From: Neostapfia colusana
Lineage: Eukaryota; Streptophyta; Magnoliopsida; Poales; Poaceae
Reading direction: 5' to 3'
DNA: 64,000 nt
Assembly: GCA_030760725.1 (NCBI GenBank)
Contig: JASWHV010000019.1
Location: 33,297,944-33,361,943 of the forward strand
Shown: positions 41,600 through 53,487 of the stretch, piece by piece
Layout: each line of letters starts with the position of its first letter
Position numbering within the stretch: the stretch's first letter is position 1
Made by a program: the position numbers and the translations under genes
Notes under the pieces: generated by a model
The model's input: only the letters and a program-made list of their open reading frames with translations
What the model was told of the DNA's origin: nothing
The model's database searches: none

Positions 41600-43122
41600 C
41601 GTTCTCTATCCACTCAGTATCCTCCTATGGGTTTGGGTTGATCAATGACAAACAATTAAAGAGCTAATGATTTTGAAAGGGAATAATTGCAGAATTGTGA
41701 AGTATGAGAAACGGTTATGGATCTTTCAAAGGAAAAAATTCAAAAGCGGTGTTGAGTTATAAATAGTGATAGGTTTTTATTTTTCTTGAGTATAGGGATG
41801 TCGTACTATTAAGAGGGATATGACATAGATGGTAAGGAAAAAGTGGTCAAGGCTCAATCCGTAGAAATTTACACGAGTCTAGCAAAATACTTAGAGTGGT
41901 GTGCATAATCATGTCCGTACATACCCGGATATAACAATTGATAAGTGGTCTTTGGAGTGGTCTTACTTGTTCAGACATATCCTTATATAACAACGGATAA
42001 GTGGTCTTTTGAGTGGTCGGACTTGTCTGGACTTATCCGGTATGAGTTGTGGAAAAGAGCTCTTTGAAACAATCGTACATATCTGAACTAGGACATAGAT
42101 ATGTCTGGGTTTTCGGACTTGTCCATATTGGAACACGAAAAGATCTCTCTGGAGTGACAGGACTCATTCGGACTTTATGGTCCGGACTTGTTCAAAGTCT
42201 AGACCTGTCTACGAACAAGTAGGTTATGTAACGTCCCAAATTTTCCATACATGTTTATTTCAAATTGATCGTTTGGCGGGAACGTTACCTTGTCAATATT
42301 TGGTCCTCAAAGCCGGACATGTCCGGTGTTGAACACGAACATGTCCAGACTTTATTGGTTGCAACGGGACCGTATAAAAGGCCACCCCTCATGATTAGAA
42401 ATATAAAGAACAAACCCTAGCGCCGTAAGACACTCACCTGAGCTCTTCTTTCTGAGGGTGGTTGAGTTTGAGAGATGATTTGGATTTGGGGAGTCATTTG
42501 AATTGAGGTTTGATTTATTTCTTTTATTGACGTCTTTCGTTCGTGTTTGTTACTCTTGGGATTCATCCCATAGATGTCTAGGTGTCACTCGAATCCTCCC
42601 AATTCACGTGGAGAGACTCGAGAAGTTTGTATTACCAATGATTTGATAGTGAGGATGAAGTTTGATCTTTGTGATTACTTGGTGAGGGTTAGGGTTGAAA
42701 GAAACCCGGTCCTTCGTGGACTCCTCAACGGAGACGTATGTTCCTTTGTAGAACCGAACCTCAGTGAAAAATCTTGTGCATTGTCATGCCTCAATTTCAC
42801 ATTCTTGATATTCTCGAGTTTCATTATGGTTTGCTCGATATTCTTAAATTATTTTGGTGTTATCCGTTTATATTAGTAATCCTAAGTCAATATACTTGTG
42901 CAAGTAGTTTCTAGTGGTGTAGGCTTCATTATTCTAGATTTATTTGGGATAGAAACTCATTTAACATCATTTAATTAATTTCCGTTGTGTTGTTTCAAAC
43001 TTATCCGGATTTATAAGACTTGTACAAAAAAATTAGACAAGTTTGAGTTTTTCCTATTTTGTTGAATAAATTACGTTTCACGTTTTATTAGCCTATTCAC
43101 CCCCCCCTCTAGTCAACTTTCA
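41600..43122 (+). repeat. Degenerate Sirevirus-like LTR G (solo or fragment)
   Basis: The end matches the Sirevirus LTR terminus (GCCTATTCACCCCCC... CTTTCA at 43122), and a TATA box (GTATAAAAGG) lies near 42372. Palindrome relics such as CCGGACATGTCCGG occur at 41890-42350. The GGTTTTGGAGGATTGATGAC-like start is recognisable near 41620, but the exact left end is uncertain. No PBS follows. It is much more decayed than O or Y. Confidence 0.6.
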
Positions 43123-43540
43123 GATGTGTCATGTGGAACTTGTGCAGTATCTGGGCTAGATGTTGGTTCGATGCTTCATCCCAAAGTTGTGCCTCTAAGA
43201 GGGTTAGCTCCTCGTTGAGGGTCTCAAGGTAGGCTTCGATCATCTCAAGCTTTGCCTGGTGTATGATCTGTGTGCTTAAGATTTGGGGATGACGGACTTA
43301 GACTTCTGATATGGTCACATAATTTGCGATTGGATCTTTAGGATCATGGCGTGATTAACCTTCGACGTTGTTCTCATGATCTGCCATGAAAACTTCTACA
43401 AACGGGGCTTGGATGCTGGAACTTCCTTTAGAGTTAGACTCACGCATAAACAGATCTTATCCAATCTAGATAAGGTTGAGGAAGTGCAAGTCATCAAAAA
43501 AGTTTGATGAAATGCCTAATCTTTGGGGTTGGTTCTAGGA
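43123..43540. other. Unassigned sequence between LTR G and Ty3 element E
   Basis: No intact ORF. The minus strand has a partly open frame (KLEMIEAYLETLNEELTLLEAQLW) that could belong to the same decayed Ty3 gag leader as 39645-41590. Function not recognised. Confidence 0.3.
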
Positions 43541-46500
43541 GGCGAACGATGTCTTCCAGAATTTGGTTTGTCCTTTCAGTTTGCCCATCAGTTTGTGGGT
43601 GATAGGCGGAGCTAAAATCCAGTCGTGTACCCATGGCTTTCTGCAGCTTCCTCCAGAACCTAGAGGTAAACTGAGAACCTCGATCTGAGACTATCCTCTT
43701 CGGGACTCCATGACGGCATACGATATGTTCCATGTACAACTCTGCCAATTGTGCAACGTTGTAACTGGTCTTTACAGAGAGAAAATGGGAGGTTTTTGTT
43801 AATCAGTCCACAATGACCCAGATGGAGTCGTATCCCGACTGAGTACATGGCAATCCGACGATGAAATCCATACTGATGTCCTCCCACTTCCATTCGGGTA
43901 TTTTGTTGCAACAATCCAGCAGATTTTTGATATTCGGCCTTCACCCGTTGGCATGTGTCGCATAGGGCAACGTATTCAGCTATATCCCTCTTCATACCAT
44001 CCCACCAATAACAAGTTTTCATGTCCCTATACATTTTGGTGCTTCCGGGATGTATGGAATAGGGGGAGTCATGTGCCTCCTTCAATATCGTGTCGCGGAG
44101 GTGTCTTATGTTTGGCACACAAATCCTTTGTCCTAGCCAAAGCGCACCCTTTTCATCCTCCTTGAAATCCTTCTCTATTCCTTGTCGGATTCTTTCCTTG
44201 ATCTCCTTGATCTCCTCGTCCGTTGCTTGGCCCTCTCTTATTTCTTGTTCCAATGAGGAGTGGATCTCTATTATTTCCATGTTATTCAAGAATCCGAGGT
44301 GTAACCGTTTGAATTCCTTACGTAGTTCGGGTGGTAGCTCCCAAACCGTGAGTTGGTGACATGTCCCCTTTCGGCTCAATGCATCAGCTACTACATTGGC
44401 CTTCCCGGGGTGGTAGTTGATTCCAACATCATAATCCTTGATAAGCTCTAACCATCGACGTTGCCTCAAATTTAAATCCATTTGGGTAAATATGTACTTG
44501 AGGCTTTTATGATCCGTATAGATCTCACATCGATGGCCAAGGATATAATGTCTCTAAATCTTCAAGGCATGCACTACTGTTGCTAACTCCAGGTCATGTG
44601 TAGGATAATTAAGCTCGTGCTTCTTTAATTGCCGTGAGGCATAGGCTACCACTTGTCCTTCCTGCATGAGCACGCATCTGAGCCCCTGTCTGGATGCGTC
44701 GCAATATATGTCAAAGCTCTTGCTTACGTTTGGCAATACCAGAACCGGTGCTGTGGTTAGCCTTTTCTTGAGTTCCTCAAAACTTCCTTGGCAGGCTGGT
44801 GTCCATTGAAAGACCTTTCCCTTCATTAGCAACTCCGTCATAGGTTTTGCTATCTTAGAGAAGTCTTTAATGAAATGCCGATAGTATCCTGCCATCCCAA
44901 GGAAACTCCGAATATCCCTCACGCTCTTCGGTTGGTCCCACTTCAGAACATCTCTCACCTTTCCAGGATCAACCGATACCCCTTCCTTGGAGATAATGTG
45001 GCCTAGGAAAGATATTTCCTTTAGCCAAAATTGACACTTATTGATCTTGGCATACAATTGATGCTCACGCAACTTCTGCAGGGTCAATCTCTGATGTTCT
45101 TCATGCTCCTCCTCACCTTTTCAATACACCATAATGTCGTCGATGAAAACCACGACGAACTTGTCCAAGTACTCCATGAAGACCTTGTTCATAAGGTACA
45201 TGAAGTATGCGGGTGCATTTGTCAACCCAAACGACATAACGGTATATTCATACGAACCATACCGTGTCCGAAAGGTTGTCTTAGGTATATCGGAGAGCTT
45301 AATCTTCAGCTGGAAGTATCCTGACCGAAGATCAATCTTGGAGAACACTCGGGCTCCTTTCATTTGGTCGAACAGGTCCTCTATACGGGGCAGAGGGTAT
45401 TTGTTCTTGATTGTTACCTCGTTGAGAGACCTATAGTCCACGCACATCCTTTGGGTTCCATCCTTCTTGTCTGCGAAGAGCACCGGAGCTCCCCATGGTG
45501 ATGAGCTTGGACGGATAAAACCCTTTTCCAACTGTTCTTGAATTTGCTTCTTGAGTTCAACTAGCTCGTTGACAGGCATCCTATAGGGTCTCTTGGCTAT
45601 GGGTGCAGTTCCGGGTACCAAATCGATGGCAAACTCGATGTCCCGGTCAGGTGGCATACCTGGAAGCTCTTCCGGGAATACGTCCGAAAATTCCTGAACC
45701 ACTGGTATGTTGTCCAATGTTGTTCCTTCGATGTGGTTCAAATTCGCCCGTTCGGTTGTTTGCTGGGCTGACTCCAACTCGACACGAATATCGTGCTCGT
45801 TTGTCAACTGCACGCTTCTCTCAGCACATTGGATTACTCCGTTGTGCTTGCTTAGCCAATCCATTCCGAGTATGATGTCAATCCCTTGGGAGTCCAAGAC
45901 AATAAGGTTGGCAAGGAAGTCTACCCCCCTTATTTTAAGGCTTACTTTAGGACATACTATATTAGTCCTCATTTCTCCTCCGGGAGAATTAACTAACATA
46001 GCACATTCTAAGTGGGATACGGGTAGATGATGTTTGGCAACGTATTTGGATGATATGAAGGAATGTGATGCTCCAGAATCAAACAAGATGGTGGCTGGGT
46101 TGGAGTTGGAAAAGAACATACCAATTACGACGTCCTCAGCCTGTTGTGCTTCCTCGGTAGTGACATGGTTCACGTGGCCGCGAGCATAGTTCTGTTGTCC
46201 ATGGTTCCCTTGATTGTCTCCTCCGTTCGGTCGCGGGTTCTGCTTGGGCACGTTACCTTGCTGTCCAGGGCCTCTCCTCGGGCACTGGTTCGCGAAGTGG
46301 CCTACCTCCCCGCATGCAAAGCATGCCCAGTTGCCTACGGCAGCAGGTGCGTTGGGGCGGGGGTTTTGAACAGCGGCGCCATTGCTAGGTCGGGGCGCAG
46401 GAGGCATGGGCACACGAGGTGCCGGTGCAACAAATTGTTGCTGTGGTGGCTGACCTGGGCGGTACGCAGGAGTGGTCGATCCATACTGCGGTGCAGGGGG

Positions 46501-46761
46501 CATGTACCTAGGTCGTACGTTGCTCCCTTGGGGCTGGTATGACATCTTCCTCTTGCACTCTCGCTCAATCTCTCGGATCTTGTTTTCAACCACTATGGCC
46601 TTGTCAACCAGCTTCTGGAAACTTACGTAGTCATTGTTGAGGAGCTGAACCTGGATCTCATTGTTCAACCCTCTCATGAACAGGTACTGCTTCCTCTGAT
46701 CTGAGTTGACATCTTCGGGGGGCACACCGGGACAGTTGTATGAACTTGTTGAGATATTCAT
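43541..46761 (-). pseudogene. pol: Ty3 element E: gag C-terminus, protease, RT, RNase H, integrase (broken)
   Basis: Minus-strand Ty3 coding region. From 46761: gag end, CCHC knuckle CFACGEVGHFANQC, protease DSGASHSFIS, RT with FIDDIMVY (catalytic Asp pair present). A TGA follows at 45121, and the RT/RNase H frame continues to a TAG after HALKI (44554), then LDLNLRQRRWLELIKDY and the integrase zinc domain (HPGSTKMY...CDTCQRV). A frameshift lies in the integrase near 43920, and the core continues to HPQTDGQTERTNQILED. The element is truncated near 43540, losing the integrase end and 3' LTR. There are at least two nonsense changes and two frameshifts. Confidence 0.92.
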
Positions 46762-47296
46762 TCACACTTTTCTGTCCTTGGCGGAGACCTTCGAACTCCT
46801 GCCTTTTGAGCATCATTACACCAGCAGGGATGTAGTGAGAGCGGAAACTTTCCTTGAACTCAGTCCAAGTGATTGTCTCCGGGTTGGCATGAGCGTTGCT
46901 CAGGGCATCCCACCAGTCAGCAGCGGCTCCCGTAAGTTGGTGCGATGCGAAGAGAACATTCTCTCGGTCATTGCACTGAACAATGGCAAGCTTTTTCTCC
47001 ATGGATTTTAACCAATCATCGGCCTCCATGGGATCACTAGCTTGAGCAAAGGTGGGTGGTCGAGTCCTCATGAACTCTCCCAACCTGTTCTGAGCCGGCG
47101 ATGGTGGTGGCGGCGGTGCCGGAATGGGGTTTTGGTTGGCCTGCAACTGACCCAAGGTTTGGATCATGGTTTGCATAAGCTGGTTTTGCATGGCCATCAA
47201 CCTCTCCAGATGGTTTTCGCCAGCTCCTGGGTTAGCAGGAACTTCATCATGGTCACCCTCCTGGACGTTCCTTCGGCCGGTGTTTCCTCTCACCAT
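46658..47296 (-). CDS. gag: Ty3 element E gag N-terminal part (frameshifted)
   Basis: The ATG at 47296 reads MVRGNTGRRNVQEGD. The gag domain includes FMRTRPPTFAQASDPMEADDW-like and AAADWWDAL blocks. A frameshift near 46700 moves the frame to the downstream gag/pol ORF. The start codon directly follows CGATCTCTCTCACAG, a pyrimidine tract ending CAG that is an excellent splice acceptor match. There is no orf0 between PBS and gag (only about 415 bp), unlike elements A and C. Confidence 0.88.
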   Translation of the reverse strand: MVRGNTGRRNVQEGDHDEVPANPGAGENHLERLMAMQNQLMQTMIQTLGQLQANQNPIPAPPPPPSPAQNRLGEFMRTRPPTFAQASDPMEADDWLKSMEKKLAIVQCNDRENVLFASHQLTGAAADWWDALSNAHANPETITWTEFKESFRSHYIPAGVMMLKRQEFEGLRQGQKSVNEYLNKFIQLSRCAPRRCQLRSEEAVPVHERVEQ

Positions 47297-47712
47297 CTGT
47301 GAGAGAGATCGAAATAGAATAGGATGTTAGAACGTTAGGTAGATTCCCTCCAACTATATGCATCAAGGTGAGTTGGACTATGTATATATTAGCCCATATG
47401 AGGATGTGAGCAAGTGCCGAGACATCTCACACCTCTTTCTTCTTACGTGTGGATATGGACAATGTTTTGAGACGTCCCCAACTCACACTAAGCACACAAT
47501 CACAAATAATCATCACAAGGGCCCACACAACTCCTATTCAAGGATGGTTTCCTATGTCAAGGTCGGTTCAAAGGCCAATCTAAGCTATTCACCTTTGGTC
47601 AGCGTGGCTTAGCTACCTGTTACTCCTATTTAGGGTGTAACTTGCTCTTAACCCGTGGCTCTAATATCAATCTAAGGTTTCTATCTAGGCGTGTAACCTA
47701 CTGTCAACCCGT
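47297..47712 (-). other. Leader of Ty3 element E between PBS and gag
   Basis: It holds no ORF of note, but a run of near-repeats of GTAACCTAC...GTGGCTCTGATACCAATCT-type sequence at 47630-47728. This looks like a partial duplication of the PBS region (CTAATATCAATCTAAGG beside CTGATACCAATCTGTGAC). Confidence 0.5.
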
Positions 47713-47727
47713 GGCTCTGATACCAAT
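47713..47727 (-). other. Primer-binding site of Ty3 element E
   Basis: The minus strand reads ATTGGTATCAGAGCC, complementary to the 3' end of initiator methionine tRNA, one base from the LTR end. Confidence 0.9.
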
Positions 47728-48029
47728 CTGTGACGCCCTCAATTCTGTGGGAAAACCACGGAACCGAGAACCAATGCATATGTGTGCCCAGGATGTTCAT
47801 CACACATATACATATATTCCACAAACTGAATTCATAATATGTATAACCACGAATAATAGAGTTTATTACAATACCTCATGAGTCTTGGACTCATGCCCAC
47901 AGCGAAAGTCTTATTTCTATGCAGCGGAAGTCTTTATTCTAATGTGGAAGCGATTTAACTAGTGCGGAAGCAAATCTAAGCAGAAGTGGCTCCATCTCTA
48001 CTCCCTCCACAGGCAAGGTTGAGAACAGA

Positions 48030-48079
48030 TCACACGCCATAATGCTCCACTTGGTCTTCATAGTAGGCTTCTCCTGCTG
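48030..48079 (-). CDS. Short acidic exon-like ORF in LTR E
   Basis: After TACTTCATCAG the phase-1 frame reads AGEAYYEDQVEHYGV and stops at 48032-48030. It matches the D copy (TGEEYIEEHVEY) in phase and pattern. An alternative frame through the same DNA gives a 67-residue ORF that is not conserved with D. The donor partner is unresolved. Confidence 0.35.
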
Positions 48080-48102
48080 CTGATGAAGTAATAATGCAAG
48101 TT

Positions 48103-48122
48103 TGAGTACAATGATGTACTCA
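48103..48122 (-). other. Conserved LTR hairpin (LTR E copy)
   Basis: TGAGTACA and TGTACTCA form a perfect 8-bp stem with a 4-nt loop, 22 nt before the acceptor-like CATCAG. Confidence 0.8.
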
Positions 48123-49859
48123 GCAAGTGCGGGAAAACACATGATATGCAGCTCATAAACAAGGTAGGTATATAAAAGGCTTATTTGCAGAAAAACAGAT
48201 TTGTAAAACCATGATAAAACAGCAACTTAACTTTAGATGAATGTAATCCAGCATGTATTAAATTACCAACATATCTTCATCACTTTCCATGTTCATTCTT
48301 ACTCACGAATATCTCCTCGTATTCGCTACGATCTCACGAATACCTCCCCGAATTCGCTAACATCTTAAAACAACCTCGTCTCACACCGAGACCAAACTTG
48401 TTGCCATGACTCAACAGTCATGCAACCATCTTACCATCCGGACTCAATGGTCCCAACAACCAAACCATAACCAAACCAATAACCATAACCAAGAACCTTC
48501 CCAATAACCATCCCAACTAATCATGGCAGTTTAGCCAGGTGCTCGTGACCGTAAGCTCGGCTATCATGATAGTTTTAATAACTCTGCAGAGTTTGCACCT
48601 CTTTACCCACAAGTTTGTGATTTTGTCACCCGTCGGTGACTGCAGAACCTCCATTATACCAGTACACATCCGTCGGTGTATGGTCAAGAGATCACAAAAT
48701 AGCCTTTACAAAGGGGTTACTAGATGTATGGACTCACTAAGGTTTCACCGGCAGGCTAGAATCTCCAATTCTCCCACCCACGGGCCCCCTCTTGTGACAT
48801 GCAGTTCCCAGGGCAGTCCTCACTCGACTCCCATTCCCCGTGCCTTCCACAGTCCATACAACTCTAGCAACTTACCTAATTACTCAGCTAAGCCGCACCC
48901 ATACTTGGCCTTGTGGCACTGTTATCCTGGCATGTGCATGCATGAACCGGTCCTTAGATCTATGGCAAGTAAACCACCATCTCAAGCTACCTCCTTCACA
49001 AACCCGGCTTGCCTAGATCACCCTCCGATCCATGTCCATTATTAACATCAGTTTCTCATTGTCAATACGAGTGCAGTTAGCTAGACGCATCTATCTCGCT
49101 TCCCAATCCCATAGACTCAGCGAAGCATAAAGCAAAAACCATACCCGACTCATAAACTTCCCAGGCGACAAGGGTGGTTTAACCAAAACTAGTAAACTCC
49201 TATAGAAGGGTTTCCCATCATGTTTGACTCAGCACACACACCTTTTCGCAAAACAAAACAGTTTTACCCAAAACATAGGATCAATATGGTCAAGGAGCAC
49301 TTGCCTTGTTCTTGCGGTTCTGGTTGTTCTTGAATCCCAAAACCTTGTTGCTGCAGTTCGTCGTAGACAGCTCCCCGAGCTTGTTCCGCTAGGTAGGATC
49401 ACGTGCATACAAGATTCACAGCAATCAATATCATGCACAAACCTTAAACTAGATGCGATGATGCACATGCATGCTATCCTATGATTTATTAGATTGGTCT
49501 GTTCGTGTTTTTGCATGGCTTGCATGGACAGAGGTGTTCGGATCAAAGGTGGACGTGGCGATGATCTTGTCTTTAGATCAACCTGATCATCAAGTGATCT
49601 ATCCACAAGAAGGCTTCTGTTCGTAAGGAATCAAAGAACAGATGCAAAAAAACACAACGATATCGTAAGGCGGTATTGGGGCCTACCTTACGTTCCTTTC
49701 GGCCTTCAAGGTCCTCCTCAGACCGCTGTGCTTTCCTCCGGCGATCTTCCTTGTTGCGCTTCGGCGATGGTTTACTCGGTGAGTTAGGGCTAGGGCTCTA
49801 AGTCGTCGGCTCAGGAGTTGGAAAAGAAGTTTGTGGTTTCGGCCAGAGGTTCTGGGTTC

Positions 49860-49867
49860 TATTTATA
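49860..49867 (-). promoter_or_regulatory. TATA box of LTR E
   Basis: TATAAATA on the minus strand, followed by AGAACCCAGA, matching LTR D. Confidence 0.7.
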
Positions 49868-50045
49868 ATTGGGAAGAGAAGAGTCATAATCTGATTGTAT
49901 CCCGAATAAGAGTCTTATTCAGATCGTCGTTGGATCCTATCATCTTATCTTTAGTTGATTTGGTGCGGTAACGTTGTGGAATTCAGATCGGTTTCCTTTA
50001 CGTACCGGTATTCTTATGCGTAACAGCCGCTCCAAAACTCGTTAC

Positions 50046-50590
50046 CTCCGCGGCGATGAGCTCCGGAGGCTTCCACGTGTCCTTCCGGGGCCTGGTATAT
50101 TTTTCTCCGCAGAGACGAGCTCCGGTTGTGCCGCGTGTCAATCTACCGAGACCTCCCCCTCCTTTGGAGGTGAGCTCCGCGCACGCCACGTGTTGGCGCC
50201 GGTCTTTCCTCTCTTCTTTCTTCAGGGACATGCTCCTAGGTCGACACGTGTCCAGCAGCGACAGACCTCCCGGAGATAAGCTCCGGTGACGACGCGTGTC
50301 CAATAGAACAGGACCTCTCGGAGGTGGGCTCCGAGATCGACACGTATCCCGCGCGACTGGCCCTCTGATTTCCGCGAGGACTAGCTCCGAGGATGACACG
50401 TGTCTTGCGGAAATGCCTTTGCTTTTTCCGCAGAGGATAGCTCCGTGGGCAACACGTGTCCCACAGGATCGGACCTCTCCCATTTGCGGAGACGAGTCCC
50501 GAACCTGCCACATAGCTATTTTAGCGGCGGACCTCTCCCCACCTCGGGAGGATGAGCTCCGAACACGCCACGTGGCCAGCGGCCGCGGTA
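50046..50590 (-). repeat. U3 tandem repeats with G-box motifs (LTR E)
   Basis: About nine diverged units of roughly 58 bp around (G)ACACGTGTCC or CCACGTG(T/G) with GAGCTCCG and CGGACCTC blocks. It is homologous to the array in LTR D but shorter. Confidence 0.78.
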
Positions 50591-50733
50591 AGTTGTCTTC
50601 GGCGCTTTCTGAGAGCTGGGTTCAGCTCGTATTGGTTATCCTTTTGATATTTTTCTCTGTTCCTTCTTTTCTTAAAATGTTTCCTCTTCATAAAGCATGA
50701 ACATATACTGACACTCAAGATGAGGGTGTCACA

Positions 50734-51943
50734 GGAGCTGACACGTGCCCTGGCTCCGGTCCGAGCCTCCCTGCTGGGGTGAGGTCCGGAGCTGCCACGT
50801 GTCTCCTGGCTCAGAGCCTCCTCCCTACAGAGGACAGCGGGCTCTGGTTCGATCCTCCCCGCTGAGGTGAGGTCCGGAGCTGCCACGTGTCTCCTGGCTC
50901 AGAGCCTCCTCCCTGCTGAGGATAGCTCAGGAGCTGACACGTGCTCTGGGCTCCAGTTCGAGCCTCCCCGCTGAACTGAGGTCCGGAACTGCCACGTGTC
51001 TCCTGGCTCAGAGCCTCCTCCCTGTTGAGGACAGCTCCAGAGCTAACACGTGCCTTGGGCTCCGGTCCGAGCCTCCCCGCTGAGGTGAGGTCCGAGCTAC
51101 CACGTGTCTCCTAGCTAAGAGCATCCTCCCTGCTGACGAAAGCTCCGGAGCTGACACGTGCCTTGGGCTCCGGTCCGAGCCTCCCCGCTGAGGTGAGGTC
51201 TGGAGCTGCCACGTGTCTCCTGGCTCCAAACCCGTCGATGAGAGCTCTGAAGCCGCCTTGTGCCCCATGATCCGTCGTGGGCCATGGGTCGACGAAGTCA
51301 AGGTGGAAGTGCGCTGTCAGGCTGCACATTCAAGGATCGCGCCTTCCCTAGAAGCATGGCGCACTACACACGCCTCCATCCTCTGCCCCTTCGCCATTAC
51401 GGTGACAATACAGGACGGCGAGGCATGACAGTAGTATAATGCCGCCCAATGGCACTGTGCCACCCAAGAAGAGCGAGAAGACGCGGCGATAAGACGGCGT
51501 CTTTATTATCACCTCACACACAGACAAGGGCGCTCAGCGCGCCAGGTGGCGGGACTTAACTGCCCCTCCAACTACTCTACTCAGAGTACAAAACCCTAGA
51601 TCATGTATAGGGTTCGCATAGCTTCAGGGCTACCTGTCGAGCCCTAAGCCACATTGTAACCACCCCGTCCTTGGACTATAAGAGGACCGGGGTGATCATC
51701 CGACAAAGGGTTCCGCATTCGCAGCCCTGCACCCTCTCATGCATATAGAAGCAAACAATACAACAAGCACTCCCGTGGACGTAGGGTTTTACGCTCCGGT
51801 GGCCTGAACCACGTAAATATCGGTGTTCATCCGCTCCCTCGAGCCCGATCACGTGAGGGCGCCAAGCCCCCTCTAACCAAAGAACCTCGCGGGCTGCTTC
51901 CGTAGCAGGCCGAGAGGAGTGTCGCATCTCACACACTCCGACA
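50734..51943 (+). mobile_element. LTR F-prime, 5' part cut off by element E
   Basis: It runs parallel to LTR F: G-box tandem repeats (50734-51230, unit about 108 bp), AAACCCTAGATCATGTATAG block, TATA box at 51677, GCGGGCTGCTTCCGTAGCAG block, and the CACTCCGACA end at 51943. The left part lies beyond the insertion of LTR E and is not recovered in the window. No PBS follows, so it is a solo or 3' LTR. Confidence 0.88.
51677..51684 (+). promoter_or_regulatory. TATA box of LTR F-prime
   Basis: TATAAGAG, at the position equivalent to TATAAAAG in LTR F. One base is changed. Confidence 0.65.
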
Positions 51944-52827
51944 AGTATCGAGGGAACTTGGCGAGTAACCTGCATGTAGGAGATCTTAATAGTAAAAAGG
52001 AGACAAGATTTATTCAGGTTCATACCCTCGTGATGAGGTAATAATATACTCTTGCGTGGTTGATCTCTTCATAATACCATGATTACAATGATGGGTGTAG
52101 CTAATCTAAGGATTGGTGATTGAATTTCTTTCCCTTGACTTGTTGACCTTCCTCCGACTTTTATAGGGGTAAGAGGTATTGTGGTATGGCTCGAGTCAGT
52201 TACAAGTTGGACACATTAATTATTGATTCTATCTATATCTTGTCATATCTAATTTTGAGACGGTTTCTTCTTTCCTTATCTATTAGATGAACCCCACCTT
52301 CCATTTGGGACAGAGTCTAGGTCTTCTAAATTTCATTATACCACAAAACATAGAATACATGTGCCTTCATAGGATTGGTCTTTAATTCAATTCCTCAGAC
52401 CTATTAGATGGTCCTCCCCTCATCACCATGATTGGTCTAACTCCCGAAGATGTGTTCTTCCCTAACCAATGTTGCATCTTCTTTCTAAATTTTCCCAACA
52501 TAGTGTCAAGTGTGGACTCTAAGGCTACGATCAATTATTTGTAACCCCTAATGATATGATTGCCCTGTCCAAGCTTGGCCACTTGTTCTTGTCGGTTGCC
52601 TCTCCATGCTTGACCACGAGCTGTGGTTGCCGGCTATATATTTCAGCCAGCATTCCACATAACTGATTGAGATCGCATGTCTGGATTTTTCTTCTATGCA
52701 GTTTTGTTTTCTCAGAAGAACCGAATACGGATGGCAGACGCGTTGCATGAATGGTGCATTCAACCAATACAGAGAGAACAAAGTCAACTAGCAAACCAGT
52801 CACGCCATAAAACATAGAGAAATGCTA
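51944..52827. other. Repeat-derived intergenic sequence, no gene seen
   Basis: No supported ORF; the two short minus-strand frames at 52531-52815 overlap each other and show no domain. The block near 52010 (GATTTATTCAGGTTCATACC) resembles sequence common in grass LTR elements, so this is probably a further element remnant. Confidence 0.4.
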
Positions 52828-53275
52828 ACGTGTCTGAAAATAACCTTAATTTTAGACAATATTGTGAGCCGTTGATTTTGCTTTAAGATTCATGTGAAAC
52901 AATCTTATTTCTCTCCCAACACTATATTCTCCTCCCGGGCTCTCCGGAGTCGATTGACAACAGCGGCGGTAAGGGCGGACCAGCGGGATTTCGCGGTGGC
53001 TGCGCAGGAGATCACGGGCGTGGTGAGCACGGCGCAGGCGACAGGTGGGAGGAAGAAGAGATTAATTTTATTAATTGTAATATGTTAATATGTAAGAATT
53101 ATGTTAGTTATAAATAATCAATTAAAATGATTTTGTTAATGTATAGATCATAAAAAGATCATTAGTTCTATTAATTGTAGGCATTAACTATTAATTATAA
53201 GATTAATTGTTAATGCTAATGATATTAGCTATTAATTAATGTCGTCTGAAATTTAATCTAATTTTAGTCGACAGA
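52828..53275. repeat. Possible small non-autonomous element upstream of the UGT gene
   Basis: GTCTGAAAATAACCTTAATT...TAGAC at 52832-52857 resembles GTCTGAAATTTAATCTAATT...TAGTC at 53245-53270, and the left copy is itself nearly palindromic. Between them are a short GC-rich island (52930-53050) and AT-rich sequence. A MITE is one explanation; I cannot see a clear target duplication. Confidence 0.3.
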
Positions 53276-53425
53276 CCCTGTGCGCACATTCCATGCGCTA
53301 AAGAACAAGGAAGCGTCATGTGGCCAGCTTATATGCGTTCTTCTTCCAACAAATCTGGCCAATAGAATTAAAAAGAACGAAAACAAATCTGACCAATGAG
53401 AAGTGAGTAACGTGCCGATCCAACC

Positions 53426-53487
53426 ACGCTGTACTATAAACTGGTCAGGTCAGTGGTGCCGGGGGAGAGTAACGCTGTGCTATAAAC
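53426..53487 (+). promoter_or_regulatory. Core promoter of the UGT gene with duplicated TATA region
   Basis: CACGCTGTACTATAAAC (TATA at 53436) and ACGCTGTGCTATAAAC (TATA at 53481) are tandem near-copies about 46 bp apart. The second lies about 85 bp before the ATG, giving a short 5' UTR of about 50 nt. Confidence 0.65.

Larger units (their letters stand above)
47729..50733 (-). mobile_element. 5' LTR of Ty3 element E (3.0 kb)
   Basis: Minus strand TGTGACACCCTCATC (50733) to TTGAGGGCGTCACA (47729). The ends are near-perfect inverted repeats. It is collinear with LTR D. U3 has about nine G-box repeat units (50590-50046). The TATA box TATAAATA is at 49867-49860. R/U5 is long and contains the conserved hairpin at 48103-48122 and a short ORF. 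It interrupts LTR F-prime at 50734. Confidence 0.92.

Noticed and set aside
47939..48142. 67-codon ORF in LTR E over the short acidic exon
   Set aside because: Its frame is not conserved in LTR D, whereas the phase-1 acidic frame through the same DNA is.
52531..52815. Minus-strand ORFs of 94 and 79 codons upstream of the UGT gene
   Set aside because: Two overlapping frames of similar length, no domain, and the coding bias is unlike the UGT gene.
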